Assembly (NCBI RefSeq): GCF_003347665.1 | Contig: NZ_QDGA01000020.1 | Location: 1-64,000 of the forward strand | Reading direction: 5' to 3' | Source: Microvirga calopogonii | GTDB lineage: Bacteria; Pseudomonadota; Alphaproteobacteria; Rhizobiales; Beijerinckiaceae | DNA length: 64,000 nucleotides | Shown: positions 56,564 through 64,000 of the stretch, one piece after another | Numbering within the stretch: position 1 is the first letter of the stretch | How the letters are laid out: each line of letters starts with the position of its first letter | Notes under the pieces: model-generated | Database searches by the model: none | What the model was told of the DNA's origin: nothing | The model's input: only the letters and a program-made list of their open reading frames with translations | Made by a program: the position numbers and the translations under genes

Positions 56564-57736
56564 ATGACGAACCTGCCCGCCGCGCGCCCGCGCGCGCCTT
56601 TCTTTTCGTCCGGCCCCTGCGCGAAGCGCCCCGGATGGTCTCTGCAAAACCTGAAGACCGAAAGCCTCGGCCGCTCGCACCGCGCGAAGCTCGGCAAGGC
56701 GCGCCTGAAGCTCGCCATCGACCTCACCCGCGAGGTGCTGGAGGTGCCGGCCGATTACCGCATCGGCATCGTGCCCGCCTCCGATACCGGCGCCGTCGAG
56801 ATGGTGCTGTGGTCGATGCTGGGGGGCCGCCCGGTCGACATGCTGGCCTGGGAAAGCTTCGGCGAGGGCTGGGTCACGGACGTGGTGAAGCAGCTCAAGC
56901 TGTCCGATGCCCGCGTCATCAACGCGCCTTACGGCGAGCTTCCGGATCTTGCCCAGGTCGATACGAAGAAACGCGACGTGGTCTTCACCTGGAACGGCAC
57001 CACCTCCGGTGTGCGCGTGCCGAACGCCGACTGGATCGCGGCCGACCGCGAAGGACTGACCATCTGCGACGCCACCTCGGCGGCCTTCGCGCAGAAGCTC
57101 GATTTTTCGAAGCTCGACGTGGTCACCTTCTCCTGGCAGAAGGTGCTGGGCGGCGAGGCGGCCCACGGCATGCTCATCCTCTCGCCCCGCGCGGTGGAGC
57201 GGCTCGAGACCTACAAGCCCGCCTGGCCGCTGCCGAAGATCTTCCGCATGACCAAGGGCGGCAAGCTCATCGAAGGCATCTTCGAGGGCGAGACCATCAA
57301 CACGCCGTCGATGCTCGCGGTCGAGGATTACATCGACGCGCTCGAATGGGCGAAGTCCATCGGCGGGCTGAACGCGCTCGTCGCCAAGGCCGATGCCAAC
57401 GCCAAGGTCATCCATGACTGGGTGGCGAAGACGCCGTGGATCGCCAATCTCGCGAAGGTTCCGGCGACGGCCTCCAACACCAGCGTGTGCCTCGTCATCG
57501 CCGATCCGGATGTGGTCGCCAAAGGTCCCGAGGCCGTGGCGCAGGTCGCCAAGGGCATTACATCCGCGCTCGACAAGGAGGGCGTCGCCCTCGACATCGG
57601 CGCTTACCGCGATGCCCCTCCCGGCCTTCGCATCTGGTGCGGCGCGACGGTCGAGCAATCCGACCTCGAAGCCCTGACGCCCTGGCTCGACTGGGCCTTC
57701 GCGCAGGAAAAGGCGAAGCTCGCGAAAGCGGCTTGA
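56564..57736 (+). CDS. serC: Phosphoserine aminotransferase
   Basis: 390 residues of the alphaproteobacterial-type PSAT. It moves an amino group from glutamate to 3-phosphohydroxypyruvate, with pyridoxal phosphate. [17 protein letters not shown] opens the protein. [20 protein letters not shown] holds the cofactor lysine near 200. The ATG at 56564 has AAGG in the leader hairpin. An upstream reading from 56480 would translate the leader. serA follows after a D repeat, so serine synthesis is clustered. Confidence 0.95.
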   Translation: MTNLPAARPRAPFFSSGPCAKRPGWSLQNLKTESLGRSHRAKLGKARLKLAIDLTREVLEVPADYRIGIVPASDTGAVEMVLWSMLGGRPVDMLAWESFGEGWVTDVVKQLKLSDARVINAPYGELPDLAQVDTKKRDVVFTWNGTTSGVRVPNADWIAADREGLTICDATSAAFAQKLDFSKLDVVTFSWQKVLGGEAAHGMLILSPRAVERLETYKPAWPLPKIFRMTKGGKLIEGIFEGETINTPSMLAVEDYIDALEWAKSIGGLNALVAKADANAKVIHDWVAKTPWIANLAKVPATASNTSVCLVIADPDVVAKGPEAVAQVAKGITSALDKEGVALDIGAYRDAPPGLRIWCGATVEQSDLEALTPWLDWAFAQEKAKLAKAA

Positions 57737-57747
57737 TGCGCCTTAAT

Positions 57748-57908
57748 CCTCCCCTTGAGGGGGAGGGTCGACGCCCATAAGGGCGGCGAGGTGGGATGGC
57801 AGCGCCGCCCGTCATCGTCGCCTTTAAAACGCCCAGCCAATCAAACCGACAGCGCCGTTCACCCCACCCCGGCTCTTCGAGCCGACCCTCCCCCTCAAGG
57901 GGAGGGTA
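57748..57908. repeat. Family D inverted repeat between serC and serA
   Basis: CCTCCCCTTGAGGGGGAGGG on the left and CCCTCCCCCTCAAGGGGAGG on the right. The inside (GTGGGATGGCAGCGCC, CGGCGCTG-like return) is diverged from the other copies. It fills nearly all of the 199-base gap. Confidence 0.88.
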
Positions 57909-57935
57909 GAAGGGGCGGCACATCCGAGGTGCACC

Positions 57936-59528
57936 ATGCCCGCTCCCCGCGTTCTCATCTCCGACGCTCTCTCCCCCGCCGCCGTGCAGATCTTCAAGGA
58001 TCGCGGCATCGAGGTCGACTTCCAGCCCGATCTCGGCAAGGACAAGGACAAGCTCGCCGCCATCATCGGCGACTACGATGGCCTCGCCATCCGGTCCGCC
58101 ACCAAGGTGACGGCGAAGATCCTCGAACAGGCGAAGAACCTGAAGGTGATCGGCCGCGCCGGCATCGGCGTCGACAATGTCGAGATTCCCGCCGCCACGG
58201 CGAAGGGCATCATCGTCATGAACACGCCCTTCGGCAATTCCATCACCACGGCCGAGCACGCCATCGCGATGATGTTCGCGCTCGCGCGCCAGATCCCGCA
58301 GGCCGATGCCTCCACGCAGGCCGGCAAGTGGGAGAAGAACCGCTTCATGGGCGTCGAGCTCACCGCCAAGGTGCTCGGCGTGATCGGCTGCGGCAATATC
58401 GGCTCCATCGTGGCCGATCGCGCCATCGGCCTGCGCATGAAGGTGATCGCCTACGATCCGTTCCTGTCGCCGGAGCGCGCGGTCGAGCTCGGTGTCGAGA
58501 AGGTGGAGCTGGACGACCTCCTGCGCCGCGCCGACATCATCACCCTGCACGTGCCGATGACCGAGAAGACCAAGAACGTGCTCTCGGCCGAGAACATCGC
58601 CAAGACCAAGAAGGGCGTGCGCATCGTCAACTGCGCCCGCGGCGGCCTCGTCGACGAGGCCGCGCTGCGTGCCGCGCTCGATTCCGGCCATGTGGCGGGG
58701 GCGGCCTTCGACGTGTTCGTCGAGGAGCCTGCAACGTCGAACCCGCTCTTCGGCCATCCCAACGTGGTCTGCACGCCGCATCTGGGCGCCGCGACGACGG
58801 AAGCGCAGGAGAACGTGGCGCTGCAGGTGGCCGAGCAGATGTCGGATTACCTGCTGCAGGGCGCGATCCAGAACGCCGTGAACTTCCCGTCGATCACCGC
58901 CGAGGAGGCGCCGCGCCTGAAGCCGTTCGTCGCGCTCGCCGACAAGCTCGGCTCCTTCCTGGGCCAGCTCACGGAAGCGCCGATCAAGGGCATCCGCATC
59001 GAATACGAGGGCGACGTCGCGGAGATGAACACGCGTGCGCTCACGTCGGCCGCGGTGACCGGCGTGCTGCGTCCCTTCCTGCAGGACATCAACATGGTGT
59101 CGGCGCCGATCGTCGCGCGCGAGCGCGGCATCACGGTCGAAGAGGTCAAGCGCGAGAGCGCGGCCCGCGATTACGAGAGCTTCATCCGCATCATCGTCGA
59201 CGCGGAGGACATGGCGCGCCACGCGGGCGGCACCGTGTTCCAGGACGGGAAGCCGCGCGTCACGGAAATCCGCGACATCATGGTCGATGCCGAGTTCGCG
59301 CCGAACATGATCTACGTGCGCAACGACGACAAGCCCGGCTTCATCGGCCGTTTCGGCACGCTGCTCGGCGAATCCGGCGTGAACGTCGCGACTTTCGCGC
59401 TCGGCCGCGACAAGCCCGGCGGCGATGCCATCTGCTTCGTGTCGGTGGACGAGCCCGTGTCGGATGAACTCCTGCGCAAGATCGAGGAAATCCCGCAGGT
59501 CAAGCGCGCCCGCGCGGTGCGCTTCTAA
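57936..59528 (+). CDS. serA: D-3-phosphoglycerate dehydrogenase
   Basis: 530 residues. It oxidises 3-phosphoglycerate with NAD+ as the first step of serine synthesis. The substrate part LKVIGRAGIGVDNVEIPAAT, the NAD-binding VIGCGNIGSIVADRAIGL, and the catalytic ARGGLVDEAALRAAL and VCTPHLGAATTEAQENVALQ are clear. An intervening domain and a C-terminal ACT domain (GRFGTLLGESGVNVATFALG) suggest feedback control by serine. GAGGTG precedes the ATG. Confidence 0.96.
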   Translation: MPAPRVLISDALSPAAVQIFKDRGIEVDFQPDLGKDKDKLAAIIGDYDGLAIRSATKVTAKILEQAKNLKVIGRAGIGVDNVEIPAATAKGIIVMNTPFGNSITTAEHAIAMMFALARQIPQADASTQAGKWEKNRFMGVELTAKVLGVIGCGNIGSIVADRAIGLRMKVIAYDPFLSPERAVELGVEKVELDDLLRRADIITLHVPMTEKTKNVLSAENIAKTKKGVRIVNCARGGLVDEAALRAALDSGHVAGAAFDVFVEEPATSNPLFGHPNVVCTPHLGAATTEAQENVALQVAEQMSDYLLQGAIQNAVNFPSITAEEAPRLKPFVALADKLGSFLGQLTEAPIKGIRIEYEGDVAEMNTRALTSAAVTGVLRPFLQDINMVSAPIVARERGITVEEVKRESAARDYESFIRIIVDAEDMARHAGGTVFQDGKPRVTEIRDIMVDAEFAPNMIYVRNDDKPGFIGRFGTLLGESGVNVATFALGRDKPGGDAICFVSVDEPVSDELLRKIEEIPQVKRARAVRF

Positions 59529-59530
59529 TC

Positions 59531-59576
59531 GCATCTTCCGGCGAAGTGGATACCGGTTCGCCGGAAGAGAAGATGC
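59531..59576. repeat. Variant family A palindrome
   Basis: GCATCTTCCGGCGAAGTGGA, TACCGGTTCGCCGGAAGAG and AAGATGC form a hairpin of A-like layout. The stem sequence is different but still paired, and the loop GTGGATACCGG keeps the A core. It lies 2 bases after the serA stop and could also work as a stabilising 3' end. Confidence 0.75.
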
Positions 59577-59606
59577 AACCAAAAACGAAGGAATGAGGAA
59601 CGCATC

Positions 59607-60479
59607 ATGGCACCGATTCCGTCGCAACGCTTCGTCCTGACGCTCGCCTGTGCGAACCGTCCCGGCATCGTGGCGGCCGTGGCAGGTCACCTGTCGGATG
59701 CGGGCCTCAACATCCTCGATGCGCAGCAATACGACGACACGCAGACGGATCGCTTCTTCATGCGTGTCGTGTTCAATCCTGTGACGGGAGAGAGCGACAT
59801 CGAAGCGCTCAAAAGCGGCTTCGTGCCACTTGCCGAACGTTTCGGCATGACATGGGCGATGAGCGATCAGGGCCGGAAGCAGCGTGTCATGCTGCTGGTC
59901 TCGAAGTTCGACCATTGCCTCGCGGACCTGCTCTATCGCTGGCGCATCGGCGAACTCGATTTCGAGCCCGTCGGCGTCATCGCCAACCATCCGGCCGAGA
60001 CCTACAGCCATGTGGATCTGGGCGACGTGCCGTTCCACTGCCTTCCCGTCACGAAGGACACCAAGCTCGAACAGGAGGCGCAGGTCTGGGAGATCATCCG
60101 CGACTCCAAGGCCGACCTCGTGGTGCTCGCGCGCTACATGCAGGTGTTGTCCGACGGTCTCGCGGCGAAGCTCGCGGGCCGCTGCATCAACATCCACCAT
60201 TCGTTTCTTCCGAGCTTCAAGGGCGCGAAGCCCTATCATCAGGCCCATGCGCGCGGCGTGAAGCTGATCGGCGCAACGGCACATTACGTGACATCCGATC
60301 TCGACGAAGGTCCGATCATCGCGCAGGACGTGGAGCCGATCACGCACCGCGACTCGGCCGAAGATCTCGTGCGCAAGGGCCGCGACATCGAACGCCGGGT
60401 ACTGGCGCGGGCCGTGCGCTACCACCTGGAGGATCGCATTCTCCTCAACGGCCGCAAGACGGTGGTGTTCGCGGATTAG
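59607..60479 (+). CDS. purU: Formyltetrahydrofolate deformylase
   Basis: 290 residues. The N-terminal ACT domain ([20 protein letters not shown]) is joined to the formyltransferase-like catalytic domain ([57 protein letters not shown]). It frees formate from 10-formyl-THF, balancing the one-carbon pool. GAATGAGGAA lies before the ATG. It may be co-transcribed with serA across 78 bases that hold the A variant. Confidence 0.96.
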   Translation: MAPIPSQRFVLTLACANRPGIVAAVAGHLSDAGLNILDAQQYDDTQTDRFFMRVVFNPVTGESDIEALKSGFVPLAERFGMTWAMSDQGRKQRVMLLVSKFDHCLADLLYRWRIGELDFEPVGVIANHPAETYSHVDLGDVPFHCLPVTKDTKLEQEAQVWEIIRDSKADLVVLARYMQVLSDGLAAKLAGRCINIHHSFLPSFKGAKPYHQAHARGVKLIGATAHYVTSDLDEGPIIAQDVEPITHRDSAEDLVRKGRDIERRVLARAVRYHLEDRILLNGRKTVVFAD

Positions 60480-60489
60480 TGAAACGCGC

Positions 60490-60626
60490 GTGTCATTCCG
60501 GGGCGCCGCAGGCGAGCCCGGAACCCATAAACGCTGACGGTTCAGAACAATTGAATCGGATGCCGCCGTGCTCCCCATTCGTTCGGATGTCGTGGTTATG
60601 GATCCCCGCCTTCGCGGGGATGACAG
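60490..60626. repeat. Composite repeat, family G left end and F-like right end
   Basis: TGTCATTCCGGGGCGCCG and CCCGGAACCCATAA (60491-60530) equal the left arm at 1569. The right end (60590-60626: GGTTATGGATCCCCGCC and GCGGGGATGACAG) resembles the F element instead. It lies between purU and the convergent DMT gene. Confidence 0.75.
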
Positions 60627-60656
60627 TGGAGGGTTTGATGCCCTTCGGAGCGCGTC

Positions 60657-61562
60657 CTACCGCCGCCGCTCCGCGAGCCAGATACCGCCGAGCACCAGCG
60701 CCAAGCCGACCGCGTGGTACGTGGCGAAAGGCTCTCCGAGGAGAACCACCGCGAGCAGCGCGCCGAACACCGGCACCAGATTGACGAAAAGCCCCGCTCG
60801 TGTCGGGCCGATCAGTTCCACGCCGCGGATGAAGAAGATCTGCGAGAGCAGCGAGGGCATCAGCGCCACATAGAGCAGGATGAGCCAGCCCTTGGGCGTG
60901 GGAAACTGCGCCGTTCCCTGGATCATTTCCACGCCCACCAGGGGCAGGGAACTGACGAAGGCCACCAGGGCCATGGCGGCGAAGAACACGAGGCCCGGCA
61001 TCGCCGGGCGGTAGCGCAGGCCCAGCGTGTAGACCGAATAGAACACGCAGGCGATCAGCATCCACACGTCGCCGATATTGATCGCGAGCGTCCTCAGGAT
61101 CTCCCAGTCGGCTTTGACCGAGACCGTGATCACGCCGATCAGCGTCACGATCATGCCGATGATCTGCAGCGGGATCACGCGGGCGCGGAAGACGGCGATC
61201 ATGCCGATGAGCACGAAGACGGGAATCGAGCCCTGGAAGATGGTGAGATTGACCGCGCTGGTATGGTGGGCGGCGGCATAGAAGAGCGCATTGAAGGCCG
61301 TGAAGCCGGAGACGCCCATGATGAGCGTGAACAGCCAGCGCTCCTTGAACTTGTCCCGTTCGGCCACGAGCTGGCGCCCCACGAGCGGCATCAGGATCGC
61401 CACCACGACCACCCAGCGCAGGCAGGTGAGCACCATGGGCGAGACCTCGCCGATGGCGAGCCGTCCGGCGATGCCGTTACCCGCCCACATGAGCGTGGTC
61501 AGGACCAACAGCAGATAGGCCTGCCCCCAGAACCCTTGCCGCAGCGATTGGAGAAATTTCAT
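60657..61562 (-). CDS. DMT (EamA) family transporter
   Basis: 301 residues with ten membrane helices in two EamA repeats: LLLVLTTLMWAGNGIAGRLA and MVLTCLRWVVVVAILMPLVG in the first, WMLIACVFYSVYTLGLRYRP and LLSQIFFIRGVELIGPTRAG in the second. Members export amino acids, purines or other metabolites. The substrate is unknown. The ATG at 61562 is preferred because a longer reading translates an A/B repeat. GAGAGG lies upstream. Confidence 0.9.
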   Translation of the reverse strand: MKFLQSLRQGFWGQAYLLLVLTTLMWAGNGIAGRLAIGEVSPMVLTCLRWVVVVAILMPLVGRQLVAERDKFKERWLFTLIMGVSGFTAFNALFYAAAHHTSAVNLTIFQGSIPVFVLIGMIAVFRARVIPLQIIGMIVTLIGVITVSVKADWEILRTLAINIGDVWMLIACVFYSVYTLGLRYRPAMPGLVFFAAMALVAFVSSLPLVGVEMIQGTAQFPTPKGWLILLYVALMPSLLSQIFFIRGVELIGPTRAGLFVNLVPVFGALLAVVLLGEPFATYHAVGLALVLGGIWLAERRR

Positions 61563-61580
61563 CGGAGGGTGGACCTCTCT

Positions 61581-61695
61581 GGCGCATCGTACGGAAAAGT
61601 GGATCCGGTTTTCCGTGCCATACGATGCGCTCCCTGTATGAAGATTGTATCGGATTGACCCCAAAAGTGGTTTCCACTTTTGGGTCCGATACAAT
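61581..61695. repeat. Paired palindromes, family A then B, with altered stems
   Basis: Unit A (61581-61630): GCGCATCGTACGGAAAAGTG, GATCCGGTTTTCCGTGCC and ACGATGCGC. Unit B (61644-61695): ATTGTATCGG, CCAAAAGTGGTTTCCACTTT and CCGATACAAT. Both lie in the divergent gap between the DMT and amidotransferase genes. Confidence 0.9.
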
Positions 61696-61754
61696 TGCGC
61701 TTGCGGCGGTGTGCCGTTCGGCTAAACCGGCTCGAAAGAAAGCGGGTGACACGC

Positions 61755-62618
61755 ATGGCCTTAAGGTTTCTGGTGGTCGAGGGCAATACGCGGGGCGCAA
61801 GGCAGGCCCACAAGGAAGCCTATGGACTCATGCCGTCGGAATCGTATGCGGCGGTGATTCAGGCCATCGAGGGCGATGCCGTCTGCGACATCGCCTTCCC
61901 GGCGGACGCGGGGGCGAACCTGCCGGATGCGGCGGGGCTCGAATCCTATGACGGAATCGTGCTGACCGGCTCGCATCTCAACATCTACGACCGCACGCCC
62001 GATATTCTCAGCCAGATCGACCTGATGCGGGCAGTCTATGCGTCGCGCACCCCGTCCTTCGGCTCCTGCTGGGGCCTGCAGGTGGCAGCCGTCGCGGCGG
62101 ACGGGGACGTGCGGTCCAACCCGCTCGGGCGCGAGGTGGGCCTCGCCCGCAGGATCACGGCCACCGAGGCGGGCCGGGAGCATCCTCTGCTCGAGGGGCG
62201 TCCCGCGGCCTACGACGCGCCGGCCATCCACCTCGACATGGTGACGGCCCTGCCGGGCGACTGCACGGTGTTGGCCGGCAACGCCGTCTCTCAGGTCCAG
62301 GCCGCCGAAATCCGCCAGGACGGGGGCGTGTTCTGGGGCGTGCAATACCACCCCGAATTCTCCTTGAGCGAACTCGCCGTCATCCTGGGCCGCCGCACGG
62401 AGATTCTGGTGAGGGAAGGCTTCTGCCGGACCGCCGAGGAGGCCGTGGCCTATGCGCAGGACCTGACCGACCTCGACAAGGATCCTTCCCGCTTCGACCT
62501 CGCCTGGCGGCACGGCATCGATGCGGAGGTTCTCGACCCCTACCGCCGCACCCGCGAGATCCGCAACTTCATCGAGCACCGGGTCAAGACGGCGAAGAGC
62601 GAGCGGGGACGGGCCTGA
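61755..62618 (+). CDS. Type 1 glutamine amidotransferase domain protein
   Basis: 287 residues. Class I amidotransferase fold with the nucleophile elbow FGSCWGLQVAA (cysteine at about 99) and the catalytic His-Glu in GVQYHPEFSLSEL (about 201-213). It resembles the GMP synthase amidotransferase domain but stands alone, with a C-terminal helical part (DLAWRHGIDAEVLDPYRRTR). The ammonia acceptor or gamma-glutamyl substrate is unknown. The ATG at 61755 is chosen, since longer readings enter the repeat. Confidence 0.88.
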   Translation: MALRFLVVEGNTRGARQAHKEAYGLMPSESYAAVIQAIEGDAVCDIAFPADAGANLPDAAGLESYDGIVLTGSHLNIYDRTPDILSQIDLMRAVYASRTPSFGSCWGLQVAAVAADGDVRSNPLGREVGLARRITATEAGREHPLLEGRPAAYDAPAIHLDMVTALPGDCTVLAGNAVSQVQAAEIRQDGGVFWGVQYHPEFSLSELAVILGRRTEILVREGFCRTAEEAVAYAQDLTDLDKDPSRFDLAWRHGIDAEVLDPYRRTREIRNFIEHRVKTAKSERGRA

Positions 62619-62728
62619 GGCACGCAGACGCCGCCTGCTTACGGGCGGCATTACGGAACCTTAACTTGAGGTCCTGCCCGACCGGCACGATCATGGGCGT
62701 CCCTGTGCCCGGAGTTGGATCTCTCTCC

Positions 62729-63652
62729 ATGACCAAGGCCCTCTTGATACGTCTCCACCGGTGGGTGGCTCTGACCTTCGCGCTGCCGCTGCTGGCGGTC
62801 ATCGCGAGCGGGCTGATCCTCTCCTTCGAACCCATCGTGGTGCAGAGCGCCATCAGGCCCGGCTCCCTCTCGATGCAAACCGTCGAAGGGCTGCTCCAGC
62901 GTTACGATCCGCAGGGCACCGCGCGCTCGCTCTTCCTGCGCCCGATTGAGAACACGCTCACGATCAACGGCGTACAGCCCGGCGGAAGCGTGGCAATCGA
63001 CCTCGCGACGGGCGAGCCTGCGGCTCGGACGTCACGGTCGCTCTCCGACTTCTTCGGAACGGCGCGTCAGATCCATGAGCACCTGCTCCTGCGGGCCGGA
63101 TGGCTGGTGACGGCCTCGACGATGGCCATGCTGGCGCTCATCGCGCTCGGGATTTTCATGGGGTGGCCAAGGCTGCGCAACACGCTGTCGGGCTGGCACA
63201 AGGGTATCGCCTGGTTCCTGCTGCCGCTCGTGATCCTCTCTCCGCTGACAGGTCTCCTCCTGGCGTTCGGCATCTCCTTCGCGCCCGCGCCGGCTTCCTC
63301 CGGTACTGCCGGTCAGCCTTTGCCCCTTCGGGAGGCCGTGCGCGTGCTCGCGGTCGAACACGACCTGTCGTCTCTGAGCTGGATCCGCCCCTTCGGCCGC
63401 AGCCTCGTGGCCCGCGTGGCCGAGGACGGGGAGATGAGAACCGTTGCCCTCAGCCGCGAGGGAGCCGTTCCCATGGCTCGCAGCTGGCCGCGTCTGATTC
63501 ATGAGGGCAACTGGGGCGGATTTGCGCTCTCCATCCTGAATCTCGTCACGTCGGTGGCACTCTTGGGCCTTCTGGTCACCGGCAGCTGGATCTGGCTCCG
63601 TCGCCAGCTGCGGCGCCTTTCCATTCGGCAGCGTCTCGCAAAGGCGGCGTGA
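62729..63652 (+). CDS. PepSY-associated membrane protein
   Basis: 307 residues. IRLHRWVALTFALPLLAVIASGLILSFEP is the first helix of the PepSY_TM layout, with helices near 120-145 (MAMLALIALGIFMGWPRL), 155-180 (WFLLPLVILSPLTGLLLAFG) and 265-295 (ILNLVTSVALLGLLVTGSWI). Histidines in HRW, HEH, WHKG and HEG could bind heme or be part of reductive iron uptake, as in related proteins. The ATG at 62729 puts the first helix at the right place; the ribosome site is weak. Confidence 0.85.
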   Translation: MTKALLIRLHRWVALTFALPLLAVIASGLILSFEPIVVQSAIRPGSLSMQTVEGLLQRYDPQGTARSLFLRPIENTLTINGVQPGGSVAIDLATGEPAARTSRSLSDFFGTARQIHEHLLLRAGWLVTASTMAMLALIALGIFMGWPRLRNTLSGWHKGIAWFLLPLVILSPLTGLLLAFGISFAPAPASSGTAGQPLPLREAVRVLAVEHDLSSLSWIRPFGRSLVARVAEDGEMRTVALSREGAVPMARSWPRLIHEGNWGGFALSILNLVTSVALLGLLVTGSWIWLRRQLRRLSIRQRLAKAA

Positions 63653-63726
63653 TGGCGGGCGCCGTAGCCTCTGCGGCATGGCTGCACTTGTTACGGTCAT
63701 CCCCGTCTCCCTCGCGGACCCTCCGA

Positions 63727-63934
63727 CCTCATCCTGAGGAGCCGCTGCAAGAGGCGTCTCGAAGGATCGTCCAAAGAACACTGGAGACGCCCTCGTGCCC
63801 GGACATCGTCCGGGGCCTCGAGACGCTTCGCTCCTGAGAGTCTGACTCGTAATGCACTGGGACCTCTCCTCCCCCTTGTGGGGAGGGGATACCCGCGCCA
63901 CTTGATGAGCCGGCCTCTCAGGATGAGGGCTGGA
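63727..63934. repeat. Family E inverted repeat interrupted by a D half-element
   Basis: The left end CCTCATCCTGAGGAGC with GTCTCGAAGGATCG and the inner GGCCTCGAGACGC are E-type. The expected right end CTCAGGATGAGGGC appears only at 63917, after a stretch (about 63864-63889: CTCCTCCCCCTTGTGGGGAG) that is a D arm. The region 63653-64000 holds this, a C copy, and no gene. Confidence 0.75.
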
Positions 63935-63973
63935 GAGGGCTGAGAGGAGCGCTCCCTTTCCATCCGCTCCCCC

Positions 63974-64000
63974 GTCATGGCCGGCCTTGTGCCGGCCATC
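63974..64000. repeat. Family C repeat, cut by window end
   Basis: GTCATGGCCGGCCTTGTGCC then GGCCATC equals the first hairpin of the copies at 30962 and 33200. The rest lies outside the window. Confidence 0.8.

Noticed and set aside
57558-60578. Open frame of about 1000 codons on the minus strand across serA and purU
   Set aside because: It is the mirror of two certain genes; its protein is rich in Arg, His, Asp and Gly without any domain, the usual result of high-GC codon bias on the opposite strand.
63653-64000. Short open frames at the window end
   Set aside because: They are translations of repeat families C, D and E and have no ribosome sites or protein-like composition.

Overview
The window looks like a chromosomal segment of a high-GC alphaproteobacterium of the order Hyphomicrobiales (Rhizobiales), perhaps near Methylobacteriaceae or Microvirga. 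The genus is inferred from gene content only. Supporting markers are the TrcR (DUF1013) and RcdA (DUF1465) cell-cycle proteins with a CtrA-type box, DUF1192 and DUF4164 small proteins, a serC leader RNA, a zapA-6S RNA-fau arrangement, the tkt-gap-pgk-fba cluster and a ruvCAB-ybgC-tolQRAB neighbourhood. Most of the window is housekeeping DNA. I saw no tRNA, rRNA, CRISPR array, phage or insertion sequence.

Layout. 1-9.6 kb: end of the pnt transhydrogenase genes, an acetyltransferase, a nucleotidyltransferase, a TPR lipoprotein, rpsU, purEK, two divergent DUF465 proteins, a TauE-type transporter and propionyl-CoA synthetase. 9.6-14.6 kb is the most accessory-looking stretch. It holds a small ORF, a compact homologue of the eukaryotic RNA ligase RLIG1 (C12orf29), TrcR, and a three-gene operon of unknown function: a membrane-anchored ClpB-D2-like AAA+ protein, a membrane-anchored Sel1-repeat protein and a membrane-anchored unknown protein. 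14.6-24.5 kb: quinone oxidoreductase, rcdA behind CtrA-like sites, rpmE, an ABC exporter, a MotA/ExbB-like plus OmpA-like pair, an inositol monophosphatase, a Sel1 protein and a ThiE-like protein. 24.5-30 kb: tkt-gap-pgk-fba. 30-35 kb: DUF4164, zapA, 6S RNA, fau, a YmdB-type phosphoesterase, exoD and a YebC family regulator. 35-51.5 kb: ruvC, ruvA, ruvB, ybgC, tolQRAB, then hdeD and a phospholipase D protein on the other strand, then pal, cpoB, tilS, ftsH and glmM. 51.5-64 kb: an RND efflux pair, serC (with leader RNA), serA, purU, a DMT transporter, a glutamine amidotransferase and a PepSY protein.

How the parts work together. The Tol-Pal and CpoB genes with ZapA serve division and envelope constriction. 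RcdA and TrcR belong to CtrA-centred cell-cycle control. tkt, gap, pgk and fba form a central carbon block. serC and serA make serine, and purU and fau act in one-carbon metabolism. ruvABC resolves Holliday junctions.

A striking layer is the number of palindromic intergenic repeats. I distinguish families A and B (hairpins with a GTGG-type loop, often side by side), C, D, E, F and G. One D copy lies inside the open reading frame of ybgC. One A copy and one B copy show paired substitutions that keep their stems intact. No numerical composition was computed; statements about base composition are by eye.
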